DNA of 64,000 nucleotides from Pandoraea norimbergensis (GCF_001465545.3 NZ_CP013480.3:3720001-3784000), one strand, 5' to 3'. Numbered from the stretch's first letter, positions 45,901 through 54,444 are shown. The notes: generated by a model from the letters alone, not told the origin. Numbers and translations are program-made.

Positions 45901-47850
45901 CGTGGTGATCTGACTCGCCTCGCCTCCCGCCAGACCGATAAGCGTAAAGGCGTGTCTGAGCGTCACCGAGTAGGCACTCCCGCCGGTCTTCGGCGAGGTG
46001 GTTTCTTCACGCACCCGCCCCAAGGCGTCATACTCGTACGTCACGATCTCGTCCGCGTTCTCGCGGCGCGTTTCCAGCCCCGAGATGACCGACGCGTGGC
46101 GGCTCGTCACGCTGACGGTGTCGTCGAAATCGGTATGGGTCGACTCCTCGGTCACGAGCGCGCCGTCGGCCAGCGCATAGGTGAACCCGGTCGTGATGCT
46201 GCGCCCGCCCATCGTCTCGACCTGCTGTTTCAACCGGCCGTGCAGCAGCAGCGAAAGCGGATTGTTCTCAAAGTCGAACGTATTGGTCTGATGGACGCCT
46301 GCGGGGGTTTCCAGCGTCTGCTGGACGCATTCGAGATAACCCGGCGCACCCGGTGCCATTGATGCCAATAACGCGTAGCGATGACGTGTCGTGACGGTGG
46401 CCGCGACCCTCGAACCCGGGACCGCCGCCGCAGGCACCATCGCTGTCGTCTTTACCGTATGCGGTGTGTCCCAGACAGGGTCCGGCGGACATCCGTCTTC
46501 GCCGGCGGGCAGATAGTACGTCGTGCGCTCCGCCGTGCCGTCCGGACCGATTTCCTCGGTCGTGTTGCCCCACGCGTCGTAGCCATAGGTCGTGACGTCG
46601 TCGCGTGACACCCCGCCGCACCGATACCGCGTGGTGTGCGTCCGGATCTGGCCGATGGTGACCGGCTGATCGTGCCAGGCCTTGCCCGGCTCCTCGTGAT
46701 ATTCAGTGAGTTGCGTCTGCTCGCAATCGGCTTCGGTGTGCCGCTCGATGCGCGTGCCGTGAAAGCGGTCGTACTCCCGGTAGATCGTGACCTGTGCGGT
46801 GCCCGCTGCATTGAGTTGCGCTTCGGTACTCCAGTAGCGATAGTCGTTGGTGACCTTGTACAGCGCATCGGTCGCGTCTTCCCAGTCGACACCGGCCTCG
46901 AACCCGAGAAAATTGTGCGTGGAATACGTGTAGGTCGTCACACGCAGCGGTTGCCCCTGCCCCGGGTCGAGTGCGTAACGCGCGACGTAGGGCAGTCGCT
47001 CCGGCTCCTTGTCGACCGGATCGCCCGCACGCCGCGGGAACGCGTGACCTCGCTCTTCATAGCCAAGGGTTTCGATACTGCCCGTCGGAGAGCGCACTTC
47101 CGTCAGCATGGCGAGATCGGCGGGGGTGTAGCGGCTATAGCGCAGGTGCCAGGCCACTTGACCCGGAACGGGAAGCTCGATGGACGACACGAGATCGCCC
47201 GACAGCACCAACCGGAACGCGATGGCATTGCCGTCGGTGCCGGTCAGCGTGATGGTCGCTGCCTGCGCCGTGCGACTGGCGCGAAGCAATTCACGCTGTT
47301 CGTGATCGGCGATCGAGGTCAGCATTGGCTGCCCTTCGAAATGGACCCACGTCAGGTGAAGGGAGCGGCCTTGCGGCGAGATGATTTCGACGGGGACGTA
47401 AGGCGTGAGCGGATCGTTGATGTCGAACTTCGTCAGAAGCTCGCGACGGCCCGACCGGTAGATGATGGTGACGGTATCGCCCGACTTCTCGGCAATGAAC
47501 GTGGGGAGCTTCTGGTCGGGGAATTCGACGCGGTCGTCGTACACGATGGCCAACTGGGTTTCGCCGTCCGACAGTGACAACCGTTTAGCACCGGGACTGA
47601 GGCGGCTCATGCCCCATGACCAGCCGCGCCCCAAGCCAACGTCGGCATTGTGCAAGGCATCGAAACCGAGCGACAGGGCCAGATCCGGACCCGCCAAGGC
47701 ATTCATTGCCAGCTTCGGCAGTGCCACCCGAATCGAGTAAGTCCCGGTGCGCGGATCGACACCCTTCTCGAGAAAGCTCAGAAAGCTCTGCGCGCCCGAG
47801 TACAACGTGCTGCTATCGGCCTGCGCCGGTCCTTGATGAGTGCCTGTCAT
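42943..47850 (-). CDS. RHS/YD-repeat protein, first copy (1635 aa)
   Basis: A 1635-aa paralog of the next gene. The heads share long identical blocks such as LYSGAQSFLSFLEKGVDP and RTGTYSIRVALPK. The RHS core FMVPDTFSPFDGGGINAYAR with DATDPTGHLPKWL-type ending is near residue 1370. The final about 265 residues differ from the paralog: Ala-rich hydrophobic helices (TIPALLAAASITTAVSVAGG) then a Pro/Arg/Ser-rich end. No catalytic motif is recognised in the tail, and no small immunity gene follows. It is 63 bp upstream of its paralog and 36 bp downstream of the 313-aa gene. Confidence 0.8.
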   Translation of the reverse strand: MTGTHQGPAQADSSTLYSGAQSFLSFLEKGVDPRTGTYSIRVALPKLAMNALAGPDLALSLGFDALHNADVGLGRGWSWGMSRLSPGAKRLSLSDGETQLAIVYDDRVEFPDQKLPTFIAEKSGDTVTIIYRSGRRELLTKFDINDPLTPYVPVEIISPQGRSLHLTWVHFEGQPMLTSIADHEQRELLRASRTAQAATITLTGTDGNAIAFRLVLSGDLVSSIELPVPGQVAWHLRYSRYTPADLAMLTEVRSPTGSIETLGYEERGHAFPRRAGDPVDKEPERLPYVARYALDPGQGQPLRVTTYTYSTHNFLGFEAGVDWEDATDALYKVTNDYRYWSTEAQLNAAGTAQVTIYREYDRFHGTRIERHTEADCEQTQLTEYHEEPGKAWHDQPVTIGQIRTHTTRYRCGGVSRDDVTTYGYDAWGNTTEEIGPDGTAERTTYYLPAGEDGCPPDPVWDTPHTVKTTAMVPAAAVPGSRVAATVTTRHRYALLASMAPGAPGYLECVQQTLETPAGVHQTNTFDFENNPLSLLLHGRLKQQVETMGGRSITTGFTYALADGALVTEESTHTDFDDTVSVTSRHASVISGLETRRENADEIVTYEYDALGRVREETTSPKTGGSAYSVTLRHAFTLIGLAGGEASQITTTASGVVTTTAFEGTGLLVRETRMAPDVAQGLPHDVHRIDYDAFGRVAQDVTLDWHDGQTLTVAKQFLYDGWGQQASVVRADGVTEHTEYDPLTQIETSWTSASAGAVRSASTVRQMNHFDAADWAERRSVAGTLISRLAYTYDGLGRLDTKTDPRLRRTQYEYDFADRVVRTTLPTEDVIESDYVPHADSDEIAALRLNGIDIGRREFDGLMRVSGQTIGGRTSTWAFDADRTLPREVRGPGGEIVAYDVNPSLPSSLTRCTSGAVSIDYDYDQKTGLLMHANVQTTGQPASDYRCERDASGNLSGETWLDGDTQRTTAHVWSLQGLPVSYTDVTGLEHHYRFETDTGRLLDVQCGNVTVALTYDALSRVREQRVTQAGQAMLTTTFSYDEAGREILREYVAPGRPVFSIEQQYDGLDLLTLRVRKLGGDAVLTENFDYDERNRPALYASMGDQAPHDPHDPSRRIYLQQWDYDPLDNITRVTTWHQGPATDPGIADYRYENADDPTQLTSLVYEGYGASNGTQTFAYDAAGRMTDAESGYRIAYNSLDQMLSVSHSGAELAAYRYNGLDEQCMVTLTGQPSRARIFRENVLVTEVRGTLSRVYLNGGAGTIDQAGALQVYALDAKGSVMQTYDAQTTHAVVYSPSGFREASAALDGVPGYDGETSDPATQWLWLGNARMYSPVLARFMVPDTFSPFDGGGINAYARIDPVNATDPTGHLPKWLSITIPALLAAASITTAVSVAGGIKGVGIVLNVSAQAALGKAGLAAAGSAATLAAVKGITVTAAVLSSAKIVGSAIGSLTMIASSATRAADHTALATILGAAGGTLSVSAFLFGGPATLRTYRSVVNARRKASVTEFDRRIGVLRQERVAREAAQGGRPPGVERPALQPPGQGNTNPVNWLELAPAQSPTPSRASSVYGTPRGSFSDIGSPPQGMSPNLNGTPRALRVMALRGAGPARQSVPGGSQFIRRQGQNRERSESLA

Positions 47851-47886
47851 GGCGCGCCCCTGTCATTGTTGGTCGGACCGGGACGG

Positions 47887-48828
47887 TCAGGCTTGGCTGA
47901 GTGTCAACGCATCGCACGCCGGCGTAATGTTCACGCGCACCCGGTAGGGCGTGCCGTACTGATCGCGCAGCGTGTAGGTGCAGCCCTGCGCGTTTGCCGC
48001 GCCTTGATAGGGCCCGAGACTGTCGTTTGCGACGAACGCAATGGCGCCGCAGGCGAAACGTGGCCAGTCGTTCTGCGCCACGCGGTAAGCGCCGGAGTAT
48101 TGCTCTTGCGAGTAGAGAAACGCGGGGGTCGGCTGCGGGTCGGTCGGCGGCTCGGCGTAGCCGCAAAAGGCGCCACTCTGTGAATTCGGGCTCAACCACT
48201 TGTAGCTACTGGCGAAGCTCGCGGGAGCCACTTCCATCGTTCGCATCGCGGCACGCGCCCCCGTGGCGAGCACGAGGCCGAGGTAGTAAATTGTGACCTT
48301 GATGTTCGAACCGACGGTGTACTTGTGCGTTTGCTCCCAATCCTGATTCCACGCCGAAAACGGTGGACTGACCGGGGCGACGGGAATCAGATCGATCGTG
48401 CCGTCTGCGTTACTGACGTTTTTTGAAAAGTACTCCCGGTCGTTCGCCAGCTTGATGCGCATGCCGATCGTCTTCCTCGCATTCGCGAAGTCCGCCGTCT
48501 GCACGTAGTAGTGAAGGAAGTCCGCGTTTTCGACCGGGATATCGGCGTTGACGGGATAGAACTCATACACGTTCTTCTCGAGGGATGACCCCCATGTCCC
48601 TATCGGCACCGGAACTGAAGAATCTACGAGAGGCACCTCCTGCTCCGAGTTGCCGTCGACCACACGAAGGGTCGCGGTTTCCGCAGGAGACAAGGGCTGG
48701 TCGGCACCGATTTCGATTTGCAACCGGACCTGACAAAGCCCGTTGTTGTAAGTCCGTTCGCCGCCGGAGCTGGAGGTGACCTTGAACGTATTGACGACCG
48801 TCGCACGTCCTTCCGATTTCGTTTGCAT
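47887..48828 (-). CDS. Unknown 313-aa protein heading the RHS operon
   Basis: A 313-aa protein with no signal peptide and no membrane span, unrelated in sequence to the 363-aa protein at the other end. It has beta-rich blocks (RTYNNGLCQVRLQIEIGADQ, KNVYEFYPVNADIPVENADF, YTVGSNIKVTIYYLGLVLAT) and Cys residues near the C-terminus. AGGTG precedes the start at good distance. Its position as the first gene suggests a structural or delivery role for the RHS proteins (inference). I do not recognise the family. Confidence 0.55.
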   Translation of the reverse strand: MQTKSEGRATVVNTFKVTSSSGGERTYNNGLCQVRLQIEIGADQPLSPAETATLRVVDGNSEQEVPLVDSSVPVPIGTWGSSLEKNVYEFYPVNADIPVENADFLHYYVQTADFANARKTIGMRIKLANDREYFSKNVSNADGTIDLIPVAPVSPPFSAWNQDWEQTHKYTVGSNIKVTIYYLGLVLATGARAAMRTMEVAPASFASSYKWLSPNSQSGAFCGYAEPPTDPQPTPAFLYSQEQYSGAYRVAQNDWPRFACGAIAFVANDSLGPYQGAANAQGCTYTLRDQYGTPYRVRVNITPACDALTLSQA

Positions 48829-48889
48829 GAGGCACCTCGCCGTAACGGCAGTATGTGACCCATGTTACGAGCGCCGATATGCCACACAA

Positions 48890-48905
48890 CTGTCAACGTT
48901 GACAG
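48890..48905. promoter_or_regulatory. 16-bp perfect palindrome upstream of RHS operon
   Basis: CTGTCAAC-GTTGACAG is perfectly symmetric and lies 62 bp upstream of the 313-aa gene and 47 bp past the stop of the MaoC gene. It contains TTGACA on both strands, so it could overlap a -35 element; no good -10 at the right spacing was found. A dimeric regulator could bind here. Confidence 0.5.
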
Positions 48906-48951
48906 GTCGGCGAGGATGGCGAGGGCGGCGACATTGGCGTCGCCGGATGCC

Positions 48952-49407
48952 TCAGGTGCTGCGCTTCAGATAAAGGCCAGTGCCGCGAAACCGGCAGACT
49001 TCCTCGCCGTGCTGATTGGTCGCGGTCCAGAGCTGGCGCACGATGCCCCGATCCGGGCGGCTTTTGGAAGGTCGCACTTCTAACGTGCTGCTGGTCACGT
49101 TGATCGTATCGCCGGGGCGCACGGGGGCGAGCCATTCGATCTGCTCCACGCCGGGTGAGCCCATGCTCGACGAGCGCACGAGCAGTTGGTCGACGTTGAG
49201 CCGCATCATGATGCTGCACGTATGCCAGCCACTGGCGACAAGACCACCGAAATGGGACGCACGCCCGGCCGCTTCATCCACGTGAAACGGCTGCGGATCG
49301 AACTGGCGTGCGAAATGCACGATCTCGTCGGCAGAGAAGGTGTACGTCCCGAGATCGAACGTATCGCCGACGGAAAAGTCCTCAAAGTAGTACTCGAGCG
49401 TTGCCAT
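48952..49407 (-). CDS. MaoC family dehydratase
   Basis: A 151-aa single hot-dog-fold protein. The hydratase-2 motif is visible as FARQFDPQPFHVDEAAGRAS with FGGLVASGWHT, containing the catalytic Asp and His region. The family hydrates trans-2-enoyl-CoA to (R)-3-hydroxyacyl-CoA. It lies between the RHS operon and the divergent giant-toxin gene and has no obvious metabolic partner here; it is probably a core gene flanking the inserted loci. The start MATLEYYFEDF is preceded by GGAGG. Confidence 0.9.
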   Translation of the reverse strand: MATLEYYFEDFSVGDTFDLGTYTFSADEIVHFARQFDPQPFHVDEAAGRASHFGGLVASGWHTCSIMMRLNVDQLLVRSSSMGSPGVEQIEWLAPVRPGDTINVTSSTLEVRPSKSRPDRGIVRQLWTATNQHGEEVCRFRGTGLYLKRST

Positions 49408-49530
49408 GACAGCCTCCTGTGACCGAATGAGTGACTTGGGAATGTCGGGGGTAGTGCTGTGCCTGAATCCGTCACTTTACACCCAAGATGAACGGTTTTT
49501 GATAGCGGCACGGGCTTCGCCGCGCTCACC

Positions 49531-52500
49531 ATGAATCGCTTCATCATCAAGATTTCGTGCCGCGATATTGAAAATATGATTAGCACTACGAATATTTTTT
49601 CAGCCATTTCCCCCATCAATTCGGCAAACACCTGCGGTGCCCCTCCCAATCAACAACTGACCAGCGCGTCTACCCCGACAGAAGATCACGCGATCTTCCA
49701 GACGTTGCTTGCCGACCAGCACGTCGCCGATGCCGCCCAATGGGCGCAACAGCTGGCACAGGCTTGTGCAGTACACCCGGGGCTTCGCACCAGTCTGATG
49801 CTGGCGCTCACGCAGACACCGCTTGGCGAAATTGCCAGATTTCTTGATTCGGACAATGATCCACTCGTCCAGACACTCAACGATCACGCGGATCTGGCAG
49901 AAGGCATTCTCGCGTCGTTGGAGCGCGCGCTGCTGACGCGTCGCCCGTACGAGTCGCTTGACGAGATCGTGGCTCGCGTCACCTCGAAAGACAACCTGCG
50001 CGATATCCGGCGCTCGAATGAACGGGATGACGCTCGCCGCCACCGTGCGTCGGACGCGCGCGACGAGCCTTACGCTGTCGGTCATCGCTGGAAACAAGAC
50101 TTGTGCAATGCGTTTCAATGGCTGCGGATGTCGGGCACCGGCCACGATCCGTGGCGACAGGATCGGGACTACGAAGCGATGGCCCGGGCGCTGGCAGCGG
50201 AGGCTGTCGCGGGACCGAATCCACCGGCGTGGCACAAGCATGGTGCCGTCGGCGTATTGACCGGGCTGCTCTACGCATTCGGCAGCGCGAGAATAGCTTT
50301 CGACGCGATCGGTGACGGCCTCCTGCGTGTCGTCGACAGTGTGGGCACCGTATTGAATACCCGACTCTCCTCCGATCCACTGACATTTGCCGCCGCACAG
50401 GGCGCCATGATCGAACAGCGCACGGACATGCACCGTCCGCTGTGGCATTTCCTCCATCATCATCATCGGAAACACGAGGTCCACGCGCCCGCCCATGGAT
50501 TCCAAGCCCACGGTATCCATGCGTCCCACACCGGTGCGCATGAAACCCACGTCGTGGCTCACCCCGAGGTCCCCGCGCATACGACACGCACACTGCATGT
50601 TCACCGCCGCCACATGCGACGGCACCTGAACGAGACGCCGGCGGTCATCCTCTCACCGCTCGCACCGTCGACCACGATCCAGCGACTGACCACGCTCGCG
50701 ACGACCCAGATTGCCCGGCACGAAGCACAACTCGATGTCACGGCGCGGACAGCGAATATCACGGATTGGGCGCAACTGATCAAGAAGCAACTTGCCGTGG
50801 CTGCCACGCCCGCCGGTACCCCGTTCGATTCGGATCAATGGTTTCTGAATCACTTCAGGTACTTCTACCCATCCAAGGAAAAAGGGGCACTGGATGGGCA
50901 AGTGGATCGTGGCGGCCTTGTGCATTCGACAAGATTGACGCAGGCGGCCCTGCAATATGTCGCGTCCGGGGAAGCACTTGGAGGCCCCGATGTAGAGTAC
51001 GGCATCTATGCGCACAGCGCACCCCGGCTCGGCTACTACCTGCCGTCCGAAGAGTCGCCCAGGCTGAGTGTGAGGCGACTCATGCAGACGATTCACGCCA
51101 CTCGGGCAATTCCGCTCCATACCCTCGACGCCATGCGTTCGCTCAACGCGAGCACACCGCTTGATGCGCCACTGTATCGCCATCGGGTCACGATGCTCAC
51201 TTACGATGCCGAGCTGGAATACGCGGCCGGACGGCTCTCGCAGACCGGACTCATCCTTGCGCAGCTTGTTGCCTATGCCCCGAGTGCGGAGCAGCGGATC
51301 TCGTCCGATTCGAATATGGCCGAGCTTCAGGGATATGCCGTCGAAATCGAAATCCCCGGTCGCAAAGGGGTGTCACGTCCCGGTGGCGTGTTCGCCATCT
51401 CGCAATCGACGAAGACGTCGACGCACACCGGTGGAAGAACCCTTCTGTATGTTGCCGGCAGTGCCGCACCGCTAAGGGAGTATGCGTCGATCGGACATCT
51501 GACTCAGGACCTCGCACGCGGCAACGCGTCGGGTGCCTACAAAGACATGATGGAGCGACTGCCGCTGTCGATTTCGCGAGACGTCATGAACGGCACGATA
51601 TGCCAGGTCATGCTGTCGGAGACGGGAGACGATCTGGTAAGTATGTCGCTCGATTCGACCGCTGACGTCATCGGTAACGACATGCGGCGCGCTGCCCGGC
51701 ACCTCGTCGCCGGGCAGCGGCGCACAGCGTGGTCCTACTGGCTAGCCGGTGTCCCGTCCACAATCTTCGAGACCGAACTCGAGCGGCCGGCCCCACCGGT
51801 CAGCGGACTCAAGCCTCCTCCGCCGACCCGGGAACCGCTTAGCATCCGTCTGGAGACCATGCAGCAGATTCGCGCCATGACCGACTTGCGCGCCAATGTC
51901 TCGGCCGCGCTCCCCGACTTGGGGCGCAGTGCCGCGCAATACGCCACGCAGTTGGTCAAGGACATTGGGGGTTACAGCATCGACGCCTCAAAGGTGTATA
52001 TGCACGTCTACGAGACGCACATCGGACAGGGGCCGCTCGCCAACCCGCCGTGGAAAACGGTACTGGCCTCCGGCACCGCCACGCTGGACCGGATTGTCCT
52101 CGACATTGCACAAGGCACGCGCGAGACAACATTGCCGGCAGACACAGAAGCCATTTTCTCGCTGGATAGCGAAGCCCACGGGGCCCGTGCATTGTCGTTG
52201 GGCTCACTCACGCCACCGCAGTGGCTCGCACGCATCGACGCCGGAACGTTCCTCGCTCAGCAGGGCCGGCTGCTCGACACCTTCTGGAATGCGCATGAGG
52301 GGGAGGTTCGCAGTGCGCTCAAGAGCGCCTTCATTATGGATGCCTTTCTCCAGAGGCATGACCGCACCCTCGGCGCCAACGGGGCCGATATCGCGCGACG
52401 CATTGCGCGCTGCGACCGCATGGATTTGCTCGACCTTACCCATCTGCAGACGCGCTTCGTCCTTGAGGGATCGAACCTGCAAACGGCATGGCTGCGTGTC

Positions 52501-54345
52501 GGGAATGCCGTCTCCGATATTCAGGAATATACGGACCTGAGAAACGGCTGGATTCTGATTTACACGCCACGCTTGCTGGCCGACAGCGTGAAGGAATTTT
52601 CTGACCGCCAGCGACTCAGCGACTGGGTGCGCGCACAAGCTCAGGACCCACGCGCTTGCGAACGCCTGCTCAATTGTTTCTCGCAAGCAGATCGCTTTGA
52701 CGAGAATGCCCCGGGCGTCGACGCGGTCCTGGCGCTCATCAATGCCGAGACAGCCACGCCACAGGTGATCGTTCAAAGCGAACCCTTCAAGGGAGACCCA
52801 TTTTCAGAGTTCGCTCATGCGTTCCGCCAGCGCACGCGAGACGAGATCACCAACCCGCGCGCTGTCCTGCAGACCAACCCGCAACCCGCCATTGTCGCCC
52901 GTATTCTCCACACGCTTGCCACGCTGAACGTGCTGACCGGACTCGGCCTCGTATTCGACGTGCCGATCCCCGGCCTGTTGGAAGCCAACGTCATCCTGTC
53001 CTTCAACAATATCGCCATGGGAGGCACCACCACCGTGCTCGGTGACGAACAGACCCGCCCGGCGGGATGGGCATCGTTGATGGCGGGCATTGCCGGAGGC
53101 ATGCCCATCGGCTACCACTACAAGGCCAGTCTCTCCTTCCAGGACGAAGTTCAGATGTTCATCAATCGAACACCGTTCGGGCAGCTCAGGCAGTTGATGC
53201 CCAATCTGTACCGGGGCGAGGCGGGATTCGTCGCGGCATCGGGAGACGCCCGATTCGATGTCGAGTACTACCCCACGCAGAGGACTTGGCGGTTGACCGA
53301 CCCCTCCGGGCTCAACGGGCCGGGGCCGGCGATTTCACAAACCGCCACCTACGATTGGGTGATTGACACCCAGACGCCGACGACCGATGGCACGGCCCCG
53401 CTTACCTCGACGGTCTTCCACGACGACGTCAGCCGGAATTTCGTCGACGTGGAATTCAGGGCCAAAAGCGCCGCACTGGCAAACGCCGTCGCCGACGCCG
53501 ACCGCGAGGCTTTTCTTGCCGGCAAACTCGAGGCGGGTGCGAGCGTGCTGCCATGGGACCCGTCGTACCCCCCTGCCGACTTGCTCAAGCTGGACTTCAA
53601 CGACCCGGCACAGAAAGACCCTCGGTTGCTGGGCATTCTCGCTCGCCGAATCGAGGATGCCCTTCGCTTCGAATCGACCCGGCGCGCCATTGCCAACGCC
53701 CGGATCATTGCCGAAGACGTTCGTGCGGCAGGGGGCACCTTCGAAGTCTTCACACAGGCCGCCTATATCAACAGCAATGCCGATGGTCACACCGGCTTCT
53801 GTCTGCCGCTGACGCGCGCGATGGCGGCTGCACTCCATGTGAATAGACAAGACGCATTCATGGGTAACATCCGCCGCGCCATCGCGGACCCACATTCGGC
53901 AAGCGCGATCCGTCTGCGCGACACGCTTGTAGCGCTGCACTCGAACGTTCGGGCGAATCAACTGGAGTTACCCCTTCACGGCATGCGCAGTGGGGAAAAT
54001 GTGCTGAACCCGGAGCAGCTCTTCCGCCTGATCACGTCGAAGGACAAAAGCATGCGTTCATACGTGATCAAGACCCGGGCACACGCCATGTCCGTCACGA
54101 TGGGTACCAAAGCTTCCTGGTTCTACGACGCAAACTTCGGGTTGGCCGAATTCGGCGATGCCCATGCGCTCGCGTTGGCTTTTATTAACCACTTGACCGA
54201 GCGAGGGCTCGGCAATTTTTACCGGTCGTATGGCACCACCGACGCCCCTCTCTTCCTAGTTGACGTCCTTGACGCGGGCGAGCTGCGACGCGTCGAACTG
54301 CGCCCTGGCGTGATCGTGAACGACATCCTGAAGCCGATGTTGTGA
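49531..54345 (+). CDS. Giant putative toxin (1604 aa) with C58-like protease tail
   Basis: A 1604-aa protein without a signal peptide. The Ser/Thr/Asn-rich leader (about residues 16-50) resembles type III secretion leaders. Residues 301-365 contain 20 histidines (includes LHHHHRKHEVHAPAHG). Two modules resemble dermonecrotic-toxin-like (DUF6543) proteins: LYVAGSAAPLREYASIGHL near residue 640 and YTPRLLADSVKEFSDRQRL near 1011, with LLDTFWNAHEGEV near 918. At the C-terminus, GFCLPLTRAM (C1424), RAHAMSV (H1518) and FYDANFG (D1533) mirror YopT/AvrPphB triads. The start is uncertain; M16 is an alternative. No immunity gene is beside it. Confidence 0.72.
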   Translation: MNRFIIKISCRDIENMISTTNIFSAISPINSANTCGAPPNQQLTSASTPTEDHAIFQTLLADQHVADAAQWAQQLAQACAVHPGLRTSLMLALTQTPLGEIARFLDSDNDPLVQTLNDHADLAEGILASLERALLTRRPYESLDEIVARVTSKDNLRDIRRSNERDDARRHRASDARDEPYAVGHRWKQDLCNAFQWLRMSGTGHDPWRQDRDYEAMARALAAEAVAGPNPPAWHKHGAVGVLTGLLYAFGSARIAFDAIGDGLLRVVDSVGTVLNTRLSSDPLTFAAAQGAMIEQRTDMHRPLWHFLHHHHRKHEVHAPAHGFQAHGIHASHTGAHETHVVAHPEVPAHTTRTLHVHRRHMRRHLNETPAVILSPLAPSTTIQRLTTLATTQIARHEAQLDVTARTANITDWAQLIKKQLAVAATPAGTPFDSDQWFLNHFRYFYPSKEKGALDGQVDRGGLVHSTRLTQAALQYVASGEALGGPDVEYGIYAHSAPRLGYYLPSEESPRLSVRRLMQTIHATRAIPLHTLDAMRSLNASTPLDAPLYRHRVTMLTYDAELEYAAGRLSQTGLILAQLVAYAPSAEQRISSDSNMAELQGYAVEIEIPGRKGVSRPGGVFAISQSTKTSTHTGGRTLLYVAGSAAPLREYASIGHLTQDLARGNASGAYKDMMERLPLSISRDVMNGTICQVMLSETGDDLVSMSLDSTADVIGNDMRRAARHLVAGQRRTAWSYWLAGVPSTIFETELERPAPPVSGLKPPPPTREPLSIRLETMQQIRAMTDLRANVSAALPDLGRSAAQYATQLVKDIGGYSIDASKVYMHVYETHIGQGPLANPPWKTVLASGTATLDRIVLDIAQGTRETTLPADTEAIFSLDSEAHGARALSLGSLTPPQWLARIDAGTFLAQQGRLLDTFWNAHEGEVRSALKSAFIMDAFLQRHDRTLGANGADIARRIARCDRMDLLDLTHLQTRFVLEGSNLQTAWLRVGNAVSDIQEYTDLRNGWILIYTPRLLADSVKEFSDRQRLSDWVRAQAQDPRACERLLNCFSQADRFDENAPGVDAVLALINAETATPQVIVQSEPFKGDPFSEFAHAFRQRTRDEITNPRAVLQTNPQPAIVARILHTLATLNVLTGLGLVFDVPIPGLLEANVILSFNNIAMGGTTTVLGDEQTRPAGWASLMAGIAGGMPIGYHYKASLSFQDEVQMFINRTPFGQLRQLMPNLYRGEAGFVAASGDARFDVEYYPTQRTWRLTDPSGLNGPGPAISQTATYDWVIDTQTPTTDGTAPLTSTVFHDDVSRNFVDVEFRAKSAALANAVADADREAFLAGKLEAGASVLPWDPSYPPADLLKLDFNDPAQKDPRLLGILARRIEDALRFESTRRAIANARIIAEDVRAAGGTFEVFTQAAYINSNADGHTGFCLPLTRAMAAALHVNRQDAFMGNIRRAIADPHSASAIRLRDTLVALHSNVRANQLELPLHGMRSGENVLNPEQLFRLITSKDKSMRSYVIKTRAHAMSVTMGTKASWFYDANFGLAEFGDAHALALAFINHLTERGLGNFYRSYGTTDAPLFLVDVLDAGELRRVELRPGVIVNDILKPML

Positions 54346-54444
54346 CGTCGGAATACGGCGATGGTGAGAGGTGGTGAGGTACTGATGCGCTGGCGGTAGC
54401 GGCCCGCTAGGGGTGCGGCAGGCGTGGTGCGTGGTAAGGGCGCC

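Noticed and set aside
35940..48828. Complete Tc insecticidal toxin complex or T6SS island
   Set aside because: Only RHS/TcC-like proteins are present; no TcA, TcB, VgrG, Hcp, PAAR or T6SS sheath genes are in the window.
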